64,000 bases of DNA from Ptiloglossa arizonensis (lineage: Eukaryota; Arthropoda; Insecta; Hymenoptera; Colletidae): positions 1 through 64,000 of the forward strand of contig NW_027478769.1 in NCBI RefSeq assembly GCF_051014685.1. The letters run 5' to 3'. A program made the position numbers and the translations under genes. Positions 12,731 through 25,464 of this stretch are shown piece by piece. The notes under the pieces were generated by a model that worked only from the letters and a program-made list of their open reading frames with translations, made no database searches and was not told the DNA's origin. Position 1 is the first letter of the stretch. Every line of letters begins with the position of its first letter.

Positions 12731-14856
12731 CATTCCTTAACTTCAAACTCCCATATCTCGCGAACGGATTGACGAACTCGAGAAATTCCTGTTGCATCTG
12801 AAAGTAGAAGCACGCCCGATTACAATGGTGTGTGAACTTTTCCCCTATGCCATTCAAGTTATTGTTTTCGAGTATCAGACTTGCCAAAATTTTGATGGCT
12901 TCTCAGCCATTCCTTAACTTCAAACTCCCATATCTCGGGAACGGATTGTCGAACTCGAGAAATTCCTGTTGCATCTGAATGCAGAAACCCGCCCGATGAA
13001 AATGGTATGTGTATTTTTGCCCTAGGCCATAGTAGTTATTGGTTTCGAGTATGAGACTTGTCAAAATTTTGATGGTTTCTCAACCATCTCTTAACTCCAA
13101 ACTCCGATATTTCGCGAACGGATTGACGAATCCGATAAATTTCTGTTGCATCTGAAAGTAGAAACTCTCCCGATTACAACGGTATGTGTATTTTTCCCCA
13201 CGGCCTTTGTAGTTATTGGTTTCGAGTATCAGACATGCGAAAATTTTGATGGTTTCTCAACCATTCCGTAACTTCAAACTCCAAATATCTCGCGAACGGA
13301 TTGACGAACTCGAGAAATTCCTGTTTCATCTAAAAGTAGAAACTAGCCCGATTACAATGGTGTTTGTACTTTTCCCCTAAGCCATTCCAGTTACTGGTTT
13401 CGAGTATCAGAACAGCGAAAATATTTATGGTTTCTCAACCATTCCTTAACTTCAAACTCCCATATCTCGCAAACGGATTGCCGAACCTGAGAAATTCCTG
13501 TTGCATCTGAAAGTGGAGACTCGCCGGACTACAATGGTGTGTGTACTTTTCCCCTAGGCCTTTGTAGTTATTGGATTCGAGTATCAGACTTGCTAAAATT
13601 TTGATGGTTGCTCAACAATTCCTTCACTTCAAACTTCCATATCTCGCTAACGGATTGACGAACTCGAGAAATTCCTGTTGCATCTAAAAGTAGAAACCAG
13701 CCCGATTACAATGGTGTGTGTACTTTTCCACTAAGCCATTCCAGGTATTGGTTCCAAGTATCAGAACAGCGAAAATTTTTATGGTTTCTTAACCATTCCT
13801 TAACTTCAAACTCCCACATCTCGCGAACGGATTGACGAAATCGAGAAATTCCTGTTGCATCTGAAAGTAGAAGCACGCCCGATTACAATGGTGTGTGAAC
13901 TTTTCCCCTATGCCATTCAAGTTATTGTTTTCGAGTATCAGACTTGCCAAAATTTTGATGGCTTCTCAGCCATTCCTTAACTTCAAACTCCCATATCTCG
14001 GGAACGGATTGTCGAACTCGAGAAATTCCTGTTGCATCTGAATGCAGAAACCCGCCCGATGAAAATGGTATGTGTATTTTTGCCCTAGGCCATAGTAGTT
14101 ATTGGTTTCGAGTATCAGACTTGCCAAAATTTTGATGGTTTCTCAACCATCTCTTAACTCCAAACTCCGATATTTCGCGAACGGATTGACGAATCCGATA
14201 AATTTCTGTTGCATCTGAAAGTAGAAACTCTCCCGATTACAACGGTATGTGTATTTTTCCCCACGGCCTTTGTAGTTATTGGTTTCGAGTATCAGACATG
14301 CGAAAATTTTGATGGTTTCTCAACCATTCCGTAACTTCAAACTCCAAATATCTCGCGAACGGATTGACGAACTCGAGAAATTCCTGTTTCATCTAAAAGT
14401 AGAAACTAGCCCGATTACAATGGTGTTTGTACTTTTCCCCTAAGCCATTCCAGTTACTGGTTTCGAGTATCAGAACAGCGAAAATTTTTATGGTTTCTCA
14501 ACCATTCCTTAACTTCAAACTCCCATATCTCGCAAACGGATTGCCGAACCTGAGAAATTCCTGTTGCATCTGAAAGTGGAGACTCGCCGGACTACAATGG
14601 TGTGTGTACTTTTCCCCTAGGCCTTTGTAGTTATTGGATTCGAGTATCAGACTTGCTAAAATTTTGATGGTTGCTCAACAATTCCTTCACTTCAAACTTC
14701 CATATCTCGCTAACGGATTGACGAACTCGAGAAATTCCTGTTGCATCTAAAAGTAGAAACCAGCCCGATTACAATGGTGTGCGTACTTTTCCGCTAGTCC
14801 TTTGTGGTTATTGGTTTGGAGTATCAGACTTGCTAAAATTTTGATGGTTTCTCAAC
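12731..14856 (+). repeat. 6-mer higher-order repeat, 2 x 1063 bp
   Basis: Units are 12731-13793 and 13794-14856. About 935 bp (12780-13715 against 13843-14778) are nearly identical. Marks are AGAAGCACGCCCG, TGTGTGAACTTTTCCCC, GGCTTCTCAGCC, CGGGAACGGATTGTCG and ACTCCAAATATCTCG. The last gives one extra base, so the unit is 1063 and not 1062 bp. The end of the second unit has diverged from the first. Confidence 0.92.
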
Positions 14857-15169
14857 CATTCCTCAATTTCAAAGTCCCATACCTTGCGAACGGATTGACG
14901 AACTCGAGAAATTCCTGTTGCATCTGAAAGCAGAAACTCGCCCGATTACAATGCTGTATGTATTTTTCCCCTAGGCCATTCCAGTAATTGGTTTCGAGTA
15001 TCAGACTTGCGAACATTTTGATGGTTTCTCAACCATTACTTAACTTCAAACTCCCATATCTCGCGAACAGATTGACGAACTCGAGAAATTCCTGTTGCAT
15101 ATGAAAGTAGAAACTCGCCCGATTACAATGGTGTGTGTACTTTTCCCCCCGGCCATTAAAGTTATTCGA
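14857..15169 (+). repeat. Mixed-type satellite monomers
   Basis: Just under two monomers between the 1063-bp and 2123-bp higher-order repeats. No gene or other element is seen. Confidence 0.8.
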
Positions 15170-18100
15170 TTCTAGCATCAGAATTGCGAAAATTTTGATG
15201 GTTTCTCCACCATTCCTTAACTTCAAACTCCCATATCTCGCGAACGGATTGACGAACTCGAGAAATTCCCGTTGCATCTGAAAGTAGAAGCTCGCCCGAT
15301 TGCAATGGTGTGAGTACTTTTCCCCTAGACCATTCCAGTTATTGGTTTCGAGTATCAGACCAGCGAAAATTTTCATGGTTTCTCAACCATTCCTTAAATT
15401 CAAACCCCCATATCTCGCGAACGGATTGACGAACTCGAGAAATTCCTGTTGCACCTGAAAGCAGAAACTCGCCCGATTGCAATGCTGCGTGTATTTTTCC
15501 CCTAGGCAATTTTAGTTAATGATTTCGAGTATCAGACTTGCTAAAATTTTGATGGTTTCTCAACCATTCCTTTACTTCAAACTCCCATATATCGCGAACA
15601 GATTGACGAACACGAGAAATTCCTGTTGCATCTGAAAGTAGAAACTCGCCCGATTACAGTGGTGTGTGTACTTTTCCCCTAGGCCTTTGTAGTTATTGGT
15701 TTCGAGTATCAGACTTGCTAAAATTTTGATGGTTTCTCAACAATTCCTTCACTTCAAACTTCCATATCTCGCTAACGGATTGACGAACTCGAGAAATTCC
15801 TGTTGCATCTGAAAGTAGAAACTCGCCCGATTGCAGTGGTGTGTGTACTTTTCCCCTAGGCCATTCCAGTTATTGGTCTCGAGTATCAGAACAGCGAACT
15901 TTTTGATGGTTTCTCATCCATTCCTTAACTTCAAACTCCCATTTATCGCGAACGGATTGACGAACTCGAGAAATTCCTATTGCTCCTGAAAGTAGAAACT
16001 CGCCCGATTACAACGGTATGTGTATTTTTGCCCCAGGCCATAGTAGTTACTGGTTTCGAGTATCAGACTTGCGAAAATTTTGATGGTTTCTCAACCATTC
16101 CTAAATTTCAAACTCCCATATCTCCCGAACGGATTGACGAACTCGAGAAATTCCTTTTGCGTCTGAAAGCAGAAACTCGCCCGATTAGAATGCCATGTGT
16201 ATTTTTCCCCTAGGCCATTGTAGTTATTGGTTTCGAGTATCAGACTTGCGAAAATTTTGATGGTTTCTCATCCATTCCTCAACTTCAAACTCCCATATAT
16301 CGCGAACAGATTGACGAACACGAGAAATTCCTGTTGCATCTGAAAGTAGAAACTCGCCCGATTACATTGGTGTGTGTACTCTTCCCCTAGGCCTTTGTAA
16401 TTATTGGTTTCGAGTATCAGACTTGCCAAAATTGTGATGGTTTCTCAACCATTCCTTAACTTCAAACTCCCATATATCGCGAACAGATTGACGAACACGA
16501 GAAATTCCTGTTGCTTCTGAAAGTAGAAACTCGCCCGATTACATTGGTGTGTGTACTCTTCCCTTAGGCCTTTGTAGTTATTGGTTTCGAGTATCAGACT
16601 TGCTAAAATTTTGATGGTTTCTTAACAATTCCTTCACTTCAAACTTCCATATCTCGCTAACGGATTGACGAACTCGAGAAATTCCTGTTGCATCTGAAAG
16701 TAGAAACTCGCCCGATTACAATGGTGTGCGCACTTTTCCCCCCGGCCATTAAAGTTATTCGATTCTAGCATCAGAATTGCGAAAATTATGATGCTTCTCA
16801 ACCATCTCTTAAGTCCAAAATCCGATATTTCGCGAACGGATTGAAGAATCCGAAAAATTTCTGTTGCATCTGAAAGTAGAAGCTCTCCCGATTACAACGG
16901 TATGTGTATTTTTCCCCTCGGCCTTTTTAGTTATTGGTTTCGAGTATCAGACTTGCGAAAACTTTGATGGTTTCTCAACCATTCCTTAACTTCAAACTCC
17001 CATACCTCGCAAACGGATTGACGAACTCGGGAAATTCCTGCTGCATCTGAAAGTAGAAACTCGCCCGATTACAATGGTGTGTATACTTTTCCCCTAGGCC
17101 ATTCCAGTTATTGGTTTCGAGTATCAGAACAGCGAAAATTTTGATGGATCCTCACCCATTCCTTAACTTCAAACTACCATATCTCGCAAACGGATTGACC
17201 AACCTGAGAAATTCCTGCTGCATCTTAAAGTAGAAACTCGCCCGATTACAATGGTGTGTGTATCTCTCCCCTAGGCCATTCCAGTTATTCGTTTCCAGCA
17301 TCAGAATTGCGAAAATTTTGATGGTTTCTCCACCATTCCTTAACTTCAAACTCCCATATCTCGCGAACGGATTGACGAACTCGAGAAATTCCTGTTGCAT
17401 CTGAAAGTAGAAGCTCGCCCGATTGCAATGGTGTGAGTACTTTTCCCCTAGACGATTCCAGTTATTGGTTTCGAGTATCAGACCAGCGAAAATTTTCATG
17501 GTTTCTCAACCATTCCTTAAATTCAAACCCCCATATCTCGCGAACGGATTGACGAACTCGAGAAATTCCTGTTGCATCTGAAAGCAGAAACTCGCCCGAT
17601 TGCAATGCTGCGTGTATTTTTCCCCTAGGCAATTTTAGTTATTGATTTCGAGTATCAGACTTGCTAAAATTTTGATGGTTTCTAAACCATTCCTTTACTT
17701 CAAACTCCCATATATCGCGAACAGATTGACGAACACGAGAAATTCCTGTTGCATCTGAAAGTAGAAACTCGCCCGATTACAGTGGTGTGTGTACTTTTCC
17801 CCTAGGCCTTTGTAGTTATTGGTTTCGAGTATCAGACTTGCTAAAATTTTGATGGTTTCTCAACAATTCCTTCACTTCAAACTTCCATATCTCGCTAACG
17901 GATTGACGAACTCGAGAAATTCCTGTTGCATCTGAAAGTAGAAACTCGCCCGATTGCAGTGGTGTGTGTACTTTTCCCCTAGGCCATTCCAGTTATTGGT
18001 CTCGAGTATCAGAACAGCGAACTTTTTGATGGTTTCTCAACCATTCCTTAACTTCAAACTCCCATTTATCGCGAACGGATTGACGAACTCGAGAAATTCC

Positions 18101-18395
18101 TATTGCTCCTGAAAGTAGAAACTCGCCCGATTACAACGGTATGTGTATTTTTGCCCTAGGCCATAGTAGTTACTGGTTTCGAGTATCAGACTTGCGAAAA
18201 TTTTGATGGTTTCTCAACCATTCCTAAATTTCAAACTCCCATATCTCCCGAACGGATTGACGAACTCGAGAAATTCCTTTTGCGTCTGAAAGCGGAAACT
18301 CGCCCGATTAGAATGCCATGTACATTTTTCCCCTAGGCCATTGTAGTTATTGGTTTCGGGTATCAGACTTGCGAAAATTTTGATGGTTTCTCATC
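15170..18395 (+). repeat. 12-mer higher-order repeat, offset 2123 bp
   Basis: Positions 15170 to about 16350 recur at 17293 to about 18474. Anchors are GTTTCTCCACCATTCC at 15211/17334, GATTACAGTGG at 15651/17774 and TATTGCTCCTGAAAG near 15978/18101. The two monomers beginning near 16277 and 16454 (ATATCGCGAACAG, CATTGGTGTGTGTACTC) are near-identical neighbours, a fresh single-monomer duplication. Precursors of types p and a of the next block lie here. Confidence 0.9.
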
Positions 18396-20160
18396 CATTC
18401 CTCAACTTCAAACTCCCATATATCGCGAACAGATTGACGAACACGAGAAATTCCTGTTGCATCTGAAAGTAGAAACTCGCCCGATTGCAATGGTGTGTGT
18501 ACTTTTCCCCTAGGCCATTCCAGTTATTGGTTTCGAGTATCAGACTTGCGAAAATTTTGGTTTCTCAACCATTCCTTAACTTCAAACTCCCATATCTCGC
18601 AAACGGATTGACGAACTCGAGAAATTCCTGTTGCATCTGAAAGTAGAAACTCGCCCGATTACAACGGTATGTGTATTTTTCCCCTAGGCCTTTGTAGTTA
18701 TTGGTTTCGGGAATCAGACTTGCGAAAATTTTGATGGTTTCTCAACCATTCCTTAACTTCAAACTCCCATATCTCGCGAACGGATTGACGAACTCGAGAA
18801 ACTCCTATTGCATCTGAAAGTAGAAATTCGACCGATTACAGTGGTGTGTGTACTTTTCCCCTAGGCAATTCCAGTTATTGATTTCGAGTATCAGACCAGC
18901 GAAAATTTTGATTGTTTGTCAACCATTCCTTAATTTCAAACTCCCATATCTCGCGAAAGAATTGACGAACTCGAGAAATTCCTGTTGCATCTGAAAGAAG
19001 AAATTCGCCCTATTACAGCGGTATGTGTACTTTTCCCCTAGGCCATTCCAGTTATTGGTTTCGAGTATCAGATCACCGAAAATTTTTGTGGTTTCTCAAC
19101 AATTCCTTAACTTCAAACTCCGATATCTCGCGAACGGATTGACAAAATCGAGAAATTCCTGTTGCATCTGAAAGTAGAAACTCGCCCGATTACAATGGTG
19201 TGTGTACTTTTCCCCTAGGCCATTCCAGTTATTGGTTTCGAGTATCAGACTTGCGATAATTTTGGTTTCTCAACCATTCCTTAACTTCAAACTCCCATAT
19301 CTCGCGAACGGATTGACGAACTCGAGAAACTCCTATTGCATCTGAAAGTAGAAACTCGCCCGATTACAACAGTGTGTATGGACTTTTCCCCTTTGGCCAT
19401 TCCAGTTATTGGTTTCGAGTATCAGACTTGCGAAAACATTGATGGTTTCTCAAGCATTCCTTAACTTCAAACTCCCATATCATGCGAACGGATTGACGAA
19501 CTCGAGAAATTCCTGTTGCATCTGAAAGTAGAAACTCGCCCTATTACAGCGGTATGTGTATTTTTGCCTAGGCCATAGTAGTTATTCGTTTCGAGTATCA
19601 GACTTGCTAAAATTTAATGGTTTCTCAACCATTCCTTAATTTCAAACTCCCATATCTCCCGAACGGATTGACGAACTCGAGAAATTCCTGTTGCATCTGA
19701 AAGTAGAAACTCGCCCGATTACAACGGTATGTGTATTTTTGCCCTAGGCAATAGTAGTTATTGGTTTCGAGTAAAAGACTTGCGAAAACTTTGATTGTTT
19801 CTCAAGCATTCCTTAACTTCAAACTCCCATATCATGCGAACGGATTGACGAACTCGAGAAATTACTAATGCATCTGAAAGCAGAAACACCCCCGATTACA
19901 ACGGTATGCGTATTTTTGCGCTAGGCCTTTGTAGTTATTGGTTTCTGGTATCAGGCTTGCGTAAATTTTGATGGTTTCTCAACCATTCCTTAACCTCAAA
20001 CTCCCATATCTCGCGAACGGATTGACGAACACGAGAAACTGCTATTGCATCTGAAAGCAGAAACTCGCCCGATTTCAACGGTATGTGTACTTTTCCCCTA
20101 GGCCATTCCAGTTATTGGTTTCGAGTATCAGATCAGTGAAAATTTTTGTGGTTTCTCAAC

Positions 20161-22107
20161 CATTCCTTAACTTCAAACTCCCATATCTCGCGAACGAATT
20201 GACGAACTCGAGAAATTCCTGTTGCATCTGAAAGCAGAAACTCGGCCGATTACAATGGTATGTGTATTTTTCCCCTAGGCCATAGTAGTTATCGGTTTCG
20301 ACTATCAGACTTGCGAAAATTTTGATGGTTTCTCAACCATTCCTTAACTTCAAACTCCCATATCTCGCGAACGGATTGACGAACTCGAGATATTCCTGTT
20401 GCATCTGAAAGTAGAAACTCGCCCCATTACATTGGTCTGTGTACTTTTCTCCTAGGCCATTCCAGTTATTGGTTTCGAGTATCAGACCAGCGAAAATTTT
20501 GATGGTTTCTCAACCATTCCTTAACTTCAAACTCCCATATCTCGCAAACGGATCGACGAACTCGAGAAATTCCTGTTGCATCTGAAAGTAGAAACTCGCC
20601 CGATTACAACGGTATATGTATTTTTACCCTAGGCCTGTGTAGTTATTGGTTTCGGGACTCAGACTTGCGAAAATTTTGATGGTTTCTCAACCATTCCTTA
20701 ACTTCAAACTCCCATATCTCGCGAACGGATTGGCGAACCCGTGAAATTCCTATTGCATCTGAAAGCAGAAACTCGCCCGATTAAAACGGTATTCGTATTT
20801 TTGCGCTAGGCCTTTGTAGTTATTGGTTTCTGGTATCAGGCTTGCGTAAATTTTGATGGTTTCTCAACCATTCCTTAACCTCAAACTCCCATATCTCGCG
20901 AACGGATTGACGAACACGAGAAACTGCTATTGCATCTGAAAGCAGAAGCTCGCCCGATTTCAACGGTATGTGTACTTTTCCCCTAGGCCATTCCAGTTAT
21001 TGGTTTCGAGTATCAGATCAGCGAAAATTTTTGTGGTTTCTCAACCATTCCTTAACTTCAAACTCCCATATCTCGCGAACGGATTGACAAAATCGAGAAA
21101 TTCCTATTGCATCTGAAAGTAGAAACTCGCCCGATTACAACGGTATTTGTATTTTTCCCCTCGGCCTTTGTAGTTATTGGTTTCGGGTATCAGACTTGCG
21201 AAAATTTTAATGGTTTCTCTACCATTCCTTAACTTCAAACTCCCATATCTCGCGAACGAATTGACGAACTCGAGAAATTCCTGTTGCATCTGAAAGCAGA
21301 AACTCGGCCGATTACAATGGTATGTGTATTTTTCCCCTAGGCCATAGTAGTTATCGGTTTCGACTATCAGACTTGCGAAAATTTTGATGGTTTCTCAACC
21401 ATTCCTTAACTTCAAACTCCCATATCTCGCGAACGGATTGACGAACTCGAGATATTCCTGTTGCATCTGAAAGTAGAAACTCGCCCCATTACATTGGTCT
21501 GTGTACTTTTCTCCTAGGCCATTCCAGTTATTGGTTTCGAGTATCAGACCAGCGAAAATTTTGATGGTTTCTCAACCATTCCTTAACTTCAAACTCCCAT
21601 ATCTCGCAAACGGATCGACGAACTCGAGAAATTCCTGTTGCATCTGAAAGTAGAAACTCGCCCGATTACAACGGTATATGTATTTTTACCCTAGGCCTTT
21701 GTAGTTATTGGTTTCGGGACTCAGACTTGCGAAAATTTTGATGGTTTCTCAACCATTCCTTAACTTCAAACTCCCATATCTCGCGAACGGATTGGCGAAC
21801 CCGTGAAATTCCTATTGCATCTGAAAGCAGAAACTCGCCCGATTAAAACGGTATGCGTATTTTTGCGCTAGGCCTTTGTAGTTATTGGTTTCTGGTATCA
21901 GGCTTGCGTAAATTTTGATGGTTTCTCAACCATTCCTTAACCTCAAACTCCCATATCTCGCGAACGGATTGACGAACTCGAGAAACTGCTATTGCATCTG
22001 AAAGCAGAAACTCGCCCGATTTCAACGGTATGTGTACTTTTCCCCTAGGCCATTCCAGTTATTGGTTTCGAGTATCAGATCAGCGAAAATTTTTGTGGTT
22101 TCTCAAC
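20161..22107 (+). repeat. Duplicated l-m-n-o-j segment (885 bp)
   Basis: The order l m n o j at 20161-21045 is repeated at 21223-22107, with one k monomer (21046-21222) between. In the related stretch 30422-33602 the segment occurs once. The flanks agree: 18396-20160 matches 30422-32186 (1765 bp each) and 21046-22461 matches 32187-33602 (1416 bp each). The 20161 copy is therefore an 885-bp length difference between two related segments. Confidence 0.87.
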
Positions 22108-25100
22108 CATTCCTTAACTTCAAACTCCGATATCTCGCGAACGGATTGACAAAATCGAGAAATTCCTGTTGCATCTGAAAGTAGAAACTCGCCCGATTAC
22201 AATGGTGTGTGTACTTTTCCCCTAGGCCATTCCAGTTATTGGTTTCGAGTATCAGACTTGCGATAATTTTGGTTTCTCAACCATTCCTTAACTTCAAACT
22301 CCCATATCTCGCGAACGGATTGACGAACTCGAGAAACTCCTATTGCATCTGAAAGTAGAAACTCGCCCGATTACAACAGTGTGTATGTACTTTTCCCCTT
22401 TGGCCATTCCAGTTATTGGTTTCGAGTATCAGACTTGCGAAAACATTGATGGTTTCTCAAGCATTCCTTAACTTCAAACTCCCATATCATGCGAACGGAT
22501 TGACGAACTCGAGAAATTCCTGTTGCATCTGAAAGTAGAAACTCGCCCTATTACAGCGGTATGTGTATTTTTGCCTAGGCCATAGTAGTTATTCGTTTCG
22601 AGTATCAGACTTGCGAAAATTTTGATGGTTTCTCAACCATTCCTAAATTTCAAACTCCCATATCTCCCGAACGGATTGACGAACTCGAGAAATTCCTTTT
22701 GCGTCTGAAAGCGGAAACTCGCCCGATTAGAATGCCATGTATATTTTTCCCCTAGGCCATTGTAGTTATTGGTTTCGGGTATCAGACTTGCGAAAATTTT
22801 GATGGTTTCTCATCCATTCCTCAACTTCAAACTCCCATATATCGCGAACAGATTGACGAACACGAGAAATTCCTGTTGCATCTGAAAGTAGAAACTCGCC
22901 CGATTGCAATGGTGTGTGTACTTTTCCCCTAGGCCATTCCAGTTATTGGTTTCGAGTATCAGACTTGCGAAAATTTTGGTTTCTCAACCATTCCTTAACT
23001 TCAAACTCCCATATCTCGCAAACGGATTGACGAACTCGAGAAATTCCTGTTGCATCTGAAAGTAGAAACTCGCCCGATTACAACGGTATGTGTATTTTTC
23101 CCCTAGGCCTTTGTAGTTATTGGTTTCGGGAATCAGACTTGCGAAAATTTTGATGGTTTCTCAACCATTCCTTAACTTCAAACTCCCATATCTCGCGAAC
23201 GGATTGACGAACTCGAGAAACTCCTATTGCATCTGAAAGTAGAAATTCGACCGATTACAATGGTGTGTGTACTTTTCCCCTAGGCAATTCCAGTTATTGG
23301 TTTCGAGTATCAGACCAGCGAAAATTTTGATGGTTTGTCAACCATTCCTTAATTTCAAACTCCCATATCTCGCGAAAGAATTGACGAACTCGAGAAATTC
23401 CTGTTGCATCTGAAAGTAGAAACTCGCCCGATTACAACGGTATGTGTATTTTTGCCCTAGGCAATAGTAGTTATTGGTTTCGAGTAAAAGACTTGCGAAA
23501 ACTTTGATTGTTTCTCAAGCATTCCTTAACTTCAAACTCCCATATCATGCGAACGGATTGACGAACTCGAGAAATTACTAATGCATCTGAAAGCAGAAAC
23601 TCGCCCGATTACAACGGTATGCGTATTTTTGCGCTAGGCCTTTGTAGTTATTGGTTTCTGGTATCAGGCTTGCGTAAATTTTGATGGTTTCTCAACCATT
23701 CCTTAACTTCAAACTCCCATATCTCGCAAACGGATTGACGAACTCGAGAAATTCCTGTTGCATCTGAAAGAAGAAATTCGCCCTATTACAGCGGTATGTG
23801 TACTTTTCCCCTAGGCCATTCCAGTTATTGGTTTTGAGTATCAGATCACCGAAAATTTTTGTGGTTTCTCAACCATTCCTTAACTTCAAACTCCGATATC
23901 TCGCGAACGGATTGACAAAATCGAGAAATTCCTGTTGCATCTGAAAGTAGAAACTCGCCCGATTACAATGGTGTGTGTACTTTTCCCCTAGGCCATTCCA
24001 GTTATTGGTTTCGAGTATCAGACTTGCGATAATTTTGGTTTCTCAACCATTCCTTAACTTCAAACTCCCATATCTCGCGAACGGATTGACGAACTCGAGA
24101 AACTCCTATTGCATCTGAAAGTAGAAACTCGCCCGATTACAACAGTGTGTATGTACTTTTCCCCTTTGGCCATTCCAGTTATTGGTTTCGAGTATCAGAC
24201 TTGCGAAAACATCGATGGTTTCTCAAGCATTCCTTAACTTCAAACTCCCATATCATGCGAACGGATTGACGAACTCGAGAAATTCCTGTTGCATCTGAAA
24301 GTAGAAACTCGCCCTATTACAGCGGTATGTGTATTTTTGCCTAGGCCATAGTAGTTATTCGTTTCGAGTATCAGACTTGCTAAAATTTAATGGTTTCTCA
24401 ACCATTCCTTAATTTCAAACTCCCATATCTCGCGAACGGATTGACGAACTCGAGAAATTCCTGTTGCATCTGAAAGTAGAAACTCGCCCGATTACAACGG
24501 TATGTGTATTTTTGCCCTAGGCAATAGTAGTTATTGGTTTCGAGTAAAAGACTTGCGAAAACTTTGATTGTTTCTCAAGCATTCCTTAACTTCAAACTCC
24601 CATATCATGCGAACGGATTGACGAACTCGAGAAATTACTAATGCATCTGAAAGCAGAAACTCGCCCGATTACAACGGTATGCGTATTTTTGCGCTAGGCC
24701 TTTGTAGTTATTGGTTTCTGGTATCAGGCTTGCGTAAATTTTGATGGTTTCTCAACCATTCCTTAACCTCAAACTCCCATATCTCGCGAACGGATTGACG
24801 AACACGAGAAACTGCTATTGCATCTGAAAGCAGAAACTCGCCCGATTTCAACGGTATGTGTACTTTTCCCCTAGGCCATTCCAGTTATTGGTTTCGAGTA
24901 TCAGATCAGCGAAAATTTTTGTGGTTTCTCAACCATTCCTTAACTTCAAACTCCCATATCTCGCGAACGGATTGACAAAATCGAGAAATTCCTATTGCAT
25001 CTGAAAGTAGAAACTCGCCCGATTACAACGGTATTTGTATTTTTCCCCTCGGCCTTTGTAGTTATTGGTTTCGGGTATCAGACTTGCGAAAATTTTAATG

Positions 25101-25464
25101 GTTTCTCTACCATTCCTTAACTTCAAACTCCCATATCTCGCGAACGAATTGACGAACTCGAGAAATTCCTGTTGCATCTGAAAGCAGAAACTCGGCCGAT
25201 TACAATGGTATGTGTATTTTTCCCCTAGGCCATAGTAGTTATCGGTTTCGACTATCAGACTTGCGAAAATTTTGATGGTTTCTCAACCATTCCTTAACTT
25301 CAAACTCCCATATCTCGCGAACGGATTGACGAACTCGAGATATTCCTGTTGCATCTGAAAGTAGAAACTCGCCCCATTACATTGGTCTGTGTACTTTTCT
25401 CCTAGGCCATTCCAGTTATTGGTTTCGAGTATCAGACCAGCGAAAATTTTGATGGTTTCTCAAC